DNA from: Nitrospirillum sp034427435
GTDB taxonomy: Bacteria > Pseudomonadota > Alphaproteobacteria > Azospirillales > Azospirillaceae
Direction: 5' to 3'
Assembly: GCF_034427435.1 (NCBI RefSeq)
Contig: NZ_JAXQNP010000002.1
Span: forward strand, 186,001-250,000
DNA: 64,000 nt
Part shown: positions 16,595 to 23,803 of the stretch, piece by piece
Position numbering within the stretch: the first letter of the stretch is position 1
Layout of the letters: each line of letters starts with the position of its first letter
Notes under the pieces: generated by a model
What the model saw: the letters and a program-made list of their open reading frames with translations, nothing else
What the model was told of the DNA's origin: nothing
The model's database searches: none
Position numbers and translations under genes: made by a program

Positions 16595-17071
16595 TTACTT
16601 GCCGGCGATGGTGATGGTCAGGGTGTCGGCGTAGCTGCCGGCGATGGCCTGGGCATTGGCCGGGACGGTCACGGACACGGCGGCGGTCTTGTTGAACTGG
16701 GCGCCGGAGCGGGTGACGGCGAAGCTGGAGCCCGAGCCGCTGGTGCCGTCGTAGGACGTGGTGTAGCTGATGGCCTGGGCGCCGGTGGCGCTGGACTTCA
16801 GGGTGCCGTTGTTGGCCGAGGCGACGGTGATGGTGTAGCCGGCGCCGTCGTTGCAGTTCTCGACCACGCTGCCGACCGCCACGTTGCTGGAGCCGGACAG
16901 GATGTTCAGCGTGGCGCCGGCGTCGGTCACGGCCACGGTGCAGGTCTGGGCGACGGTGCTGTTCAGCTGGATGGTGCCCGAGGTGCCGGCGGCGGCGAAG
17001 GCGGGGGCGGCGAACAGGGCGCTGGAGACCAGGGCGGTGGCGGCGACGGCGGCGGCGATACGGCGGATCAT
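16595..17071 (-). CDS. Spore coat protein U-like secreted protein (chaperone-usher pilin fold)
   Basis: A 158-aa exported protein. The signal peptide is cleaved after AFA (near residue 26); the mature protein is rich in Thr, Ser, Gly, Ala with two Cys (TCTV and NCND) spaced as the conserved pilin disulfide. The C-terminal strand SYADTLTITIAGK matches the donor-strand-type ending of SCPU-domain secreted pilins. No usher or chaperone gene is adjacent, so if it is assembled into a fibre the machinery is elsewhere. The upstream region is the most AT-rich of the area and has a candidate sigma-54 promoter. Confidence 0.7.
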   Translation of the reverse strand: MIRRIAAAVAATALVSSALFAAPAFAAAGTSGTIQLNSTVAQTCTVAVTDAGATLNILSGSSNVAVGSVVENCNDGAGYTITVASANNGTLKSSATGAQAISYTTSYDGTSGSGSSFAVTRSGAQFNKTAAVSVTVPANAQAIAGSYADTLTITIAGK

Positions 17072-17134
17072 GGCGAAGGTTCCTATCGGTTCGGGGGCGG
17101 CTTCGGCGCCCGGGTTTGTTCATGCCTGGTTATA

Positions 17135-17150
17135 AGCACTCGGCATGCCA
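17135..17150 (-). promoter_or_regulatory. Candidate sigma-54 (-24/-12) promoter for the coat-protein-U-like gene
   Basis: Minus strand TGGCATGCCGAGTGCT: the GG and GC dinucleotides are exactly 12 apart, matching TGGCAYG-N4-NTGCW. It ends 64 bp before ATG 17071. An AT-rich block (17165-17215) upstream could serve as an IHF site. A weak sigma-70 -10 (TATAAC) overlaps, so this is a hypothesis. Confidence 0.45.
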
Positions 17151-17339
17151 ACCAAGGTCCCGCATCCCCGCCAAATAGGAAAATTAAATTAATAACAATT
17201 CATTAGCCAATAATCCGCCGCTCAGCGGAAAGTGGAGGACGATGATACCTCCGGCCGGGCTACCCCGGTTGACGCATCGCGCATCGAGCCTTAGGGATAG
17301 GTTGGGCGGTTATCATTGCGTTGATACATGCAAAACGCA

Positions 17340-18143
17340 TCACGTCTGGCTCAGGGCCGCGTCAGCGACGGGGCCGGGCCGCCCTTCCCCCACAGCCTGG
17401 CCGTCCACGGCCGTCACGGGCCGCACCATGAGGCTGGAGGTCAGGAACAGTTCCGTCGCCCGCCCGAGATCCGACGGTGTCAGAACCCGCTCCTCCCCGC
17501 CCAAGGCGGCCAGGACGGCGGCGCGGCGCGTGCCGGGCAAGGCGCCGGACGCCAAGGGCGGCGTCACCAGGGCCCCGTCCAGCACCGCGAACAGGGTGGC
17601 GGCGCTGGCGCAGACCACATGCCCGACGGTGTTCAGCAGCAGCGCGTCATCGGCACCCCGCGCCACCGCCTCGTTGCGGGACAGGATCTGGTCCAGGTAG
17701 GCGAGGCTCTTGATCCCGCTGAGGGGGGAGTGCTCATTGCGGCGGGTGACGGTGGCGACCAAGACACGGGCGGGGGCCAACGCCGGCCCGGACGGTGCGG
17801 CCGTCACCAGGACGGTGGGCGTGGGCGTCGCCGGACGCGGCAGCCCCCGGGCGCCCGATCCTGCGCTGACCGTCAGCCGCAACGCGCCGTCCACCAGACC
17901 GTTGGCGGCAGCCGTGTCGGCCAGCGCCGCCGCCAGGGTGGCGGCCGGCGGCAAGGGCAGCCCCAGCACGGCGGCGCCCCGGGCCAGGCGGGCCAGATGC
18001 GCCTCCAGGCGCACGACGGCCCCGCCCCGCCAGCGCAGCGTCTCGAACACCCCGTCGCCCAGCAGGAAGCCCCGGTCGCTGACGGCGACGCCCGCAGCCT
18101 CGGCCGCTTGCAGGCCGCCGTTCAGCCAGACCAGGCCGCTCAT
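17340..18143 (-). CDS. pabC: Aminodeoxychorismate lyase (class IV aminotransferase fold)
   Basis: A 267-aa PLP enzyme. Motifs of the class IV fold: VSDRGFLLGDGVFETLRW at residues about 21-38, the catalytic Lys in GIKSLAYLDQILSRNEA, and ALLLNTVGHVVCASAATLF. It should release pyruvate from aminodeoxychorismate to yield p-aminobenzoate for folate. Its start overlaps the pabB stop by four bases (ATGA, 18140-18143), which strongly supports PabC over a branched-chain or D-amino-acid transaminase. Typical length. Confidence 0.9.
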   Translation of the reverse strand: MSGLVWLNGGLQAAEAAGVAVSDRGFLLGDGVFETLRWRGGAVVRLEAHLARLARGAAVLGLPLPPAATLAAALADTAAANGLVDGALRLTVSAGSGARGLPRPATPTPTVLVTAAPSGPALAPARVLVATVTRRNEHSPLSGIKSLAYLDQILSRNEAVARGADDALLLNTVGHVVCASAATLFAVLDGALVTPPLASGALPGTRRAAVLAALGGEERVLTPSDLGRATELFLTSSLMVRPVTAVDGQAVGEGRPGPVADAALSQT

Positions 18144-19672
18144 GCCGCCGCACTCCCCTGCGTGGGACAGGGCGGCCAGGCCATGTCCGGATCCAGCGCC
18201 GTCAGCAGCGCGCGGGCCTTGACCAGGCTTTCCTCGTACTCCGCCGCCGGGTCGCTGTCGGCGACAATGCCGCCGCCGGCCTGCACCACCACGTCGTCAC
18301 CGGCCACGGCCAGGGTGCGGATGATGATGCTGCTGTCCATGGCGCCGTCCCATCCCAGCCAGAGGACGGAGCCGCAATAGGGACCGCGCCGCGCCGGCTC
18401 CAGCTCATGGATGATCTCCATGGCGCGGATCTTGGGGGCCCCGGTGATGGAGCCTCCCGGGAACGTGGCGCGCAGCAGGTCGATGGCACCCTGGCCGGCG
18501 GCCAACCGGGCCGTGACCACGCTGACCAGGTGGTGGACGGTGCGGTAGCTTTCCAGGCCGCACAGCGTGGGCACGGCGACCGATCCCACGGCCGACACCC
18601 GCGACAGGTCGTTGCGCATGAGGTCGACGATCATCAGGTTTTCCGCCCTGTCCTTGGCGGATCCCAGCAACTCGGCCGCCAGAGCGGCGTCACGGACGGG
18701 GTCGGCGTCGCGGGGACGCGTACCCTTGATGGGCCGTGTCTCCACCGCGCCCGCCGCATCGACGGCCAGGAAGCGTTCCGGCGATACGGACACGATGGCC
18801 CGGCGGCCTCCCGCCCCGTCGGCCCCCAGGTCGGGGGGGCCCAGGTCGGGGGGCCCCAGGTCCAGCAGGGCGGAGTACGGGGCCGCCGCCCGGGCGCGGA
18901 CGCGGGTGTAGAGGTCCAGCGGCGTCACCCCCGGCGCCAACCGGGCCAGGAAGCGCTGTGTGATGTTGGCCTGGTAGATGTCACCGGCGGCGATGTAGTC
19001 GACCGTGCGGGCCACGGCGGCCTCATGCGCCGCGCGGCTCCACCCCGCGCGCCAACCGGGGGCCGCCAGGCAGGTCCCGGCCCTGGGCGTGGGCACCGAC
19101 GGCGGGATCGCCCCCAGCAGACCCGCCCAGTGCCGCGCCCCCTCCTCCGCCCGCCGCCGGCGGGTTCGGGCATCCCGCTCCGGCAGGCCGGAAGACAGCA
19201 CCCAGGCGCGGCCCTCGGCATGGTCGATGGCGACGACGCGGTCATAGAAGCCGACCGCCATGTCCGGCAAATCCACACCCTCCTCGCGGGGGGATGGCAG
19301 CGTCTCCAACTGGCCGCCCAGCTCATAGCCCAGGAAGCCGACCGCGCCGCCCCGGAAAGGGGGCAGGCCGGCAGGTCCGGCGGCGGCATCCAGCGCCTCC
19401 CGCCCCGCCTTCAGCAACGTGGCCAGAATTTCCAGGGCGTCGCCCGGCACAGGACGGCCGTCCACAGTGACGGTGCCGCCCGCGCACTCCACCCAGGCAT
19501 GGGGCTCGGCCCCAACATAGCTGTAGCGGGCGCGGGCCGGGTCGGCGGCCCCCCCGTCCAGCAGGAAGGGCCGATTCAGGCCGCCCAACCGGGCATAGAC
19601 CGCCACCGGGTCGGCCAGGGGAATTTCCAGGGCGACGATGCCGCCGGGCAGCGCGGGATCATAGGATGTCAT
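18140..19672 (-). CDS. pabB: Aminodeoxychorismate synthase component I
   Basis: A 510-aa chorismate-binding enzyme that aminates chorismate using ammonia from PabA. The C-terminal domain contains ISVSPERFL, IKGTRPRDADP, KDRAENLMIVDLMRNDLSRV, FPGGSITGAPKIRAMEIIHELEP and AGGGIVADSDPAAEYEES, all canonical. No PabA glutaminase is in the window. An odd insertion (DLGPP)2-DLG lies about residue 275, made by a 15-bp tandem repeat, in a region of variable length in the family. Coupled to pabC. The enzyme is distinguished from anthranilate synthase component I by the pabC partner. Confidence 0.93.
   Translation of the reverse strand: MTSYDPALPGGIVALEIPLADPVAVYARLGGLNRPFLLDGGAADPARARYSYVGAEPHAWVECAGGTVTVDGRPVPGDALEILATLLKAGREALDAAAGPAGLPPFRGGAVGFLGYELGGQLETLPSPREEGVDLPDMAVGFYDRVVAIDHAEGRAWVLSSGLPERDARTRRRRAEEGARHWAGLLGAIPPSVPTPRAGTCLAAPGWRAGWSRAAHEAAVARTVDYIAAGDIYQANITQRFLARLAPGVTPLDLYTRVRARAAAPYSALLDLGPPDLGPPDLGADGAGGRRAIVSVSPERFLAVDAAGAVETRPIKGTRPRDADPVRDAALAAELLGSAKDRAENLMIVDLMRNDLSRVSAVGSVAVPTLCGLESYRTVHHLVSVVTARLAAGQGAIDLLRATFPGGSITGAPKIRAMEIIHELEPARRGPYCGSVLWLGWDGAMDSSIIIRTLAVAGDDVVVQAGGGIVADSDPAAEYEESLVKARALLTALDPDMAWPPCPTQGSAAA
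18826..18867 (-). repeat. 15-bp tandem repeat inside pabB
   Basis: Two and a half units encoding DLGPP DLGPP DLG. The repeat keeps the frame and lies in a loop between conserved blocks. Confidence 0.85.
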
Positions 19673-19858
19673 GGTGGCCGGACCTTACCCCGTCGCCCCC
19701 GCTTCGCCAACGGCGGTTCAGCCGAAAGGCATGGATGAAAGGACTGGGGCGAAAGGAAAGGGTCCGCTTAGCCGGCCCTACCGCCCGGCCGCCTTGGCAA
19801 GGCTCACGCGCTGTGGTGGTATGGCCTCTGGATTTTACGGCTTCCAGGAACCGCGTCC

Positions 19859-21661
19859 ATGCGTTTCATCGTTCGTCTGTTCGCCCTTATCGGCCTGTTC
19901 GGCGTCCTGCTGACGGCGGGGCTGATCCTGCTGGCCATCAAGGCGAAGGACAAGCAGCCCACCCTGCCCCAGTCCGTGGTGCTGGAGTTCAACTTCGAGC
20001 GGCCCCTGCCCGAGGCGCCGGGCGAGGACGGCTGGTCCAGCCTGATCGCCAGCCGCCACGGCAGCGTGCGTGAGGTCATCGACGCGCTGGAGCAAGCCAG
20101 CCGCGACCCCAAGGTCAAGGGCCTGGTGGCCAAGGTCGGCAACGCCAGCCAGGGCATCGGCACCACCCAGGAACTGCGGGACGCCATCGCGCGCTTCCGC
20201 GCCACCGGCCGATTCGCCTATGTCCACGCGGAAAGCTACGGCGACGGCGGCAGCGGCATGAGCCCCTATTACCTGGCCAGCGCCTTCGACCAGGTCTGGC
20301 TGCAGCCCGTGGGCACGGTGGGCATCACCGGCGTCGCCGTCACCCAGACCTTCTTCCGCGGCGCCCTGGACAGCATCGGCATCCAGCCACAGATCTCCAA
20401 GCGCGCCGACTACAAGACCGCGGCCGAAACCTTCGCCGAGAAGCAGGCCACCCCGGCCAACCGCGAGATGACGGAAAGCCTGGCCGGCGACCTGTACGAC
20501 CAGATGGTGCTGGGCATCGCGGACAGCCGCCACCTGAACCCCGACGCGGTCAAGGCCGCCATCGACCACGCCCCCCTGCTGGACAGCGAGGCGCTGGCGT
20601 CCAAGCTGGTAGACAAGCTGGGCTATTTCGATGAGGTGGAAACCGCCGCCAAGGAACGGGCCGGCGGCAAGGCGGCCGGCGCCGACACGGTGGACCTGCT
20701 GACCTATGGCAAGATCGCCGGTTCCGCCTTCCAGGACGGCCCCACCGTCGCCCTGATCGTGGGCGAGGGTGAGATCGTGCGCGGCGGCAAGGGCGGTGGC
20801 GGCTTCAGCGATGAGCCCTCCTTCGCCGCCAACCGCATCGCCGACGCCTTCGACACCGCCATCGACCAGCCCAACGTCAAGGCCATCCTGTTCCGGGTCA
20901 ACAGCCCGGGCGGCAGCCCCGTGGGCTCCGAAACCGTGCGCCATGCCGTGGACCGGGCGCGCAAGGCCGGCAAGCCGGTGGTCATCTCCATGGGTGACGT
21001 GGCCGGGTCCGGCGGCTATTGGGTGGCCATGGACGCGGACCGCATCGTCGCCCTGCCGGGCACCCTGACCGGGTCCATCGGCGTGCTGGGCGGCAAGTTC
21101 GTGGCCAAGGGCCTGGCCGATAAGCTGGGCGTGGGTGTGGACCAGGTGTCGCGCGGCGCCAACGCCACGATCTGGAGCCCGGCCAGCCCCTACACCGACA
21201 GCGAGGCCGCCCGCCAGGACGCCATGCTGGACGCCATCTACACCCAGTTCACCGACGGCGTGGCCAAGGGCCGCAAGCTGGACATCGAGAAGGTGCGCCA
21301 GTTGGCCAAGGGCCGCGTCTACACCGGCCGCCAGGCCAAGGACCTGGGCCTGGTGGACGCCCTGGGCGGCTACGACATCGCCCTGCAGCAGGTGCGCCAG
21401 GTGGCGGGCATCCCCAGCAACGCCAACCTGCACATCGTCCAGTTCCCCAAGCCCAAGACCGGCTACGAACTGGTGATGGACCTGTTCAACGGCAACGCGG
21501 CGGCGGAAATGGCCAGCGTGGCCGAGGCGCGCGGGGCGGAAAAGGTGCTGGCCGACTACGGCCCCCTGCTGGACATGGCCCAGCCCATCGTCCGCGCGGC
21601 CAAGCGCCAGGAGCAGGTGCTGATGATGCCGGACCTCAGCGTCAACAGCCCGGTGCGCTGA
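19859..21661 (+). CDS. sppA: Signal peptide peptidase SppA, 67-kDa type
   Basis: A 600-aa membrane-anchored serine protease that degrades cleaved signal peptides. One N-terminal TM (residues about 5-27) anchors two tandem S49 peptidase domains. The catalytic Lys is expected in the first domain at RADYKTAAETF and the nucleophile Ser in the second at DVAGSGGYW; both are present. The long double-domain form matches E. coli SppA. It ends with a strong terminator, so it is monocistronic. A large antisense open frame across it is a GC artefact. Confidence 0.95.
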   Translation: MRFIVRLFALIGLFGVLLTAGLILLAIKAKDKQPTLPQSVVLEFNFERPLPEAPGEDGWSSLIASRHGSVREVIDALEQASRDPKVKGLVAKVGNASQGIGTTQELRDAIARFRATGRFAYVHAESYGDGGSGMSPYYLASAFDQVWLQPVGTVGITGVAVTQTFFRGALDSIGIQPQISKRADYKTAAETFAEKQATPANREMTESLAGDLYDQMVLGIADSRHLNPDAVKAAIDHAPLLDSEALASKLVDKLGYFDEVETAAKERAGGKAAGADTVDLLTYGKIAGSAFQDGPTVALIVGEGEIVRGGKGGGGFSDEPSFAANRIADAFDTAIDQPNVKAILFRVNSPGGSPVGSETVRHAVDRARKAGKPVVISMGDVAGSGGYWVAMDADRIVALPGTLTGSIGVLGGKFVAKGLADKLGVGVDQVSRGANATIWSPASPYTDSEAARQDAMLDAIYTQFTDGVAKGRKLDIEKVRQLAKGRVYTGRQAKDLGLVDALGGYDIALQQVRQVAGIPSNANLHIVQFPKPKTGYELVMDLFNGNAAAEMASVAEARGAEKVLADYGPLLDMAQPIVRAAKRQEQVLMMPDLSVNSPVR

Positions 21662-21675
21662 CGGGTGACGAAGCG

Positions 21676-21713
21676 AAACCCCCGGCCCGGTCCCACCGGC
21701 CGGGGGCTTTTTC
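21676..21713 (+). terminator. Intrinsic terminator after sppA
   Basis: CCCCCGGCC/GGCCGGGGG stem followed by CTTTTT. Confidence 0.93.
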
Positions 21714-21794
21714 TGTTGAATTCGCGCGACTTGCCCTGGCAGGTGCGGCAAATCGTCCCTATCTCACAGGCTCACAACGAACAGGCCCCCACTG

Positions 21795-22901
21795 ATGGAC
21801 TTCCTTGCCGATCCCGGCATCTGGCTCGGGCTGCTGACCCTGGTCTCCCTCGAGGTCGTCCTCGGCATCGACAATCTGGTCTTCATCGCCATCGTCGCCG
21901 ACAAGCTGCCGGCGGAACAGCGCAACCGCGTGCGCCTGGTGGGGCTGTCGCTGGCGCTGATCATGCGCCTGCTGCTGCTGTTCTCCATTTCCTGGATCGT
22001 GACGCTGACCCAGCCGCTGTTCAGCGTCGCCGGCTTCCCGCTTTCGGGCCGCGACCTCATCCTGGTCCTGGGCGGCGCCTTCCTGTTGGCCAAGGGCACG
22101 ATGGAGCTGCATGAGCGGCTGGAGGGTGGCGCGGCGCACCATGGTCCCAAGGCCGGCACGGCCGCCAACGCCTTCTGGCGCGCGGTGGTGCAGATCGTGC
22201 TGCTGGACGCCGTGTTCTCGCTGGACAGCGTCATCACCGCCGTGGGCATGGTCGACGAACTGCCGGTCATGGTGGCCGCCGTCTGTATCGCCATGGTGGT
22301 CATGCTGGTGGCGTCCAAACCGCTGATGGCCTTCATCTCCCGCCATCCCACCGTCATCATCCTGGGGTTGGGATTCCTGCTGATGATTGGCTTCAGCCTG
22401 GTGGCGGAGGGCCTGGGCCTGCACATCCCCAAGGGCTATCTCTACGCCGCCATCGGCTTTTCCATCCTGATCGAGGCGGCCAACCAGATCGGCCGGCGCA
22501 AGCAGGCCAAACCCGGAATCGCCGCCGCGGGCGAGACCACCATCGCCACGGTGATGACCCCGCGCGACGCCGTGGAATGGGTGGACCTGTCGGCGGGCCA
22601 GGACGAGGTGCGCGAGGCGATCCTGGCGCTGAACCACAGCCACGTCATCCTGGGCCGCGACGGGCTGGACACCGTGCTGGGCTTCGCCGCCAGCCACGAT
22701 TTGGTGAAGCGGGTGATGGCGGGGGAAATGGTCACGGGCGACGAGGCCCTGGCCCCCGTGGTGGCCCAGCCCGATCAGTCGGCACGGTCGGTGCTGGCCC
22801 TGATGCGCGACATGGGGGCGGAATTGGTGGTGGTCATGGACGCGCAAGGCCAGGTGCTGGGCGTCGCCACCCCGGCCGATGCGCTGAAGCTGGTGGTTTA
22901 A
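21795..22901 (+). CDS. TerC-family membrane protein with C-terminal CBS pair
   Basis: A 368-aa protein. The N-terminal part (to about residue 230) is a seven-helix TerC domain with the hallmark acidic motifs SLEVVLGIDNLVFI and LLDAVFSLDSVITAVG, which carry membrane Asp/Glu residues. The C-terminal part has a CBS-type regulatory region (TVMTPRDAVEWVD and a second half ending VLGVATPADAL). TerC/Alx-type proteins are linked to manganese export and metallation of secreted proteins. No ter operon surrounds it, so a tellurite role is not implied. Followed by two REP-like palindromes. Confidence 0.9.
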   Translation: MDFLADPGIWLGLLTLVSLEVVLGIDNLVFIAIVADKLPAEQRNRVRLVGLSLALIMRLLLLFSISWIVTLTQPLFSVAGFPLSGRDLILVLGGAFLLAKGTMELHERLEGGAAHHGPKAGTAANAFWRAVVQIVLLDAVFSLDSVITAVGMVDELPVMVAAVCIAMVVMLVASKPLMAFISRHPTVIILGLGFLLMIGFSLVAEGLGLHIPKGYLYAAIGFSILIEAANQIGRRKQAKPGIAAAGETTIATVMTPRDAVEWVDLSAGQDEVREAILALNHSHVILGRDGLDTVLGFAASHDLVKRVMAGEMVTGDEALAPVVAQPDQSARSVLALMRDMGAELVVVMDAQGQVLGVATPADALKLVV

Positions 22902-22933
22902 GCCCCCCAAACGCCCGGCGCTTTAGGGCGGCA

Positions 22934-22982
22934 TTAGAGCGGAACGCGATCAGGTGTAGTCACCTGATCGCGTTCCGCTCTA
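22934..22982. repeat. REP-like palindrome, type A
   Basis: Perfect inverted repeat with 22-23-nt arms (TTAGAGCGGAACGCGATCA plus GGTG) and a 4-nt TAGT spacer. Lies between the convergent TerC-CBS and tlyA genes. Confidence 0.92.
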
Positions 22983-22994
22983 TCATGAACAGGT

Positions 22995-23036
22995 TAAGAG
23001 CGAGATGCGATCAGACATGATCGCATCTCGCTCTAA
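22995..23036. repeat. REP-like palindrome, type B
   Basis: Near-perfect inverted repeat of TTAGAGCGAGATGCGATCA with a 4-nt GACA spacer, 12 bp from the type A copy. Its right end supplies the tlyA stop codon (complement of CTA at 23033-23035). Confidence 0.9.
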
Positions 23037-23803
23037 TCCCGCCGGGCGCCGATCAGGAATTCCCTGTTGCCCTCAGGCCCCAGGATGGGGCTGGGGTCCA
23101 CGCCCAGGACGGTCCAGCCGGGACGGGCGGACAGCCAGGCGACCACGGCGTCGCAGACCTCCTGGTGCAGTTCCGGCTCACGCACCACGCCGCCCTTGCC
23201 CACGCGGCCCTTGCCCACCTCGAACTGCGGCTTGATCAGGGCCACCAGGGCGCCGCCGGGCTGTACAAGGTCCAGGGCCGCCGGCAGCACGGTGGCGAGG
23301 CCGATGAAGCTGGCGTCGCACACCACCATGCCGATGGGGTCGGGGATGTCGGCGGCCGTCAGGTGCCGGGCGTTGGTCTTTTCCATGACCACCACGCGCG
23401 GGTCGGTGCGCAGCTTCCACGCCAACTGGCCGTGGCCGACGTCCACGGCATAGACCTTGGCGGCCCCCCGCGTCAGCAACACGTCGGTGAAGCCGCCCGT
23501 GCTGGCGCCCACGTCGATCGCGGTCACGCCTGTCGGATCGAGGCCGAAATGATCCAGGCCATGCACCAGCTTCAGCCCGCCACGCGACACCCAGGGATGA
23601 TCCTGGCCCTTCAGGGTCAGGGGCTTGTCGGCGGGGATGGTCTGGCCCGGCTTGTCGATGCGCAAGGTGTCGGCATAGACCAGGCCGGCCAGCACCAGCG
23701 CCTGGGCGCGGGCGCGGCTTTCCACCAGGCCGCGTTCCACCAGGGCCTGGTCGACACGTATTTTTCCGGGCTTCTGGGCCTTCTGCGGGCTTTCTTCCGA
23801 CAT
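23033..23803 (-). CDS. tlyA: TlyA-family rRNA 2'-O-methyltransferase / putative hemolysin
   Basis: A 256-aa protein with an N-terminal S4 RNA-binding domain (KIRVDQALVERGLVESRARAQ) and a FtsJ/RrmJ-like SAM-dependent methyltransferase domain containing IDVGASTGGFTDVLL and VVCDASFIGL. TlyA in mycobacteria 2'-O-methylates 16S and 23S rRNA; the hemolysin label is historical. It is last in the xseB-ispA-dxs-tlyA operon, with a one-base TGATG overlap with dxs. The stop codon lies within a REP-like element, so the exact C-terminus may have been shaped by that insertion. Confidence 0.9.
   Translation of the reverse strand: MSEESPQKAQKPGKIRVDQALVERGLVESRARAQALVLAGLVYADTLRIDKPGQTIPADKPLTLKGQDHPWVSRGGLKLVHGLDHFGLDPTGVTAIDVGASTGGFTDVLLTRGAAKVYAVDVGHGQLAWKLRTDPRVVVMEKTNARHLTAADIPDPIGMVVCDASFIGLATVLPAALDLVQPGGALVALIKPQFEVGKGRVGKGGVVREPELHQEVCDAVVAWLSARPGWTVLGVDPSPILGPEGNREFLIGARRD

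Noticed and set aside
19835..21751. 638-codon minus-strand open frame opposite sppA
   Set aside because: High GC leaves few stops in this antisense frame; sppA has full S49 motifs, a ribosome-binding region and a terminator.
21795..22901. Tellurite resistance operon
   Set aside because: TerC is alone and fused to a CBS pair; no terA, terB, terD or terZ nearby.
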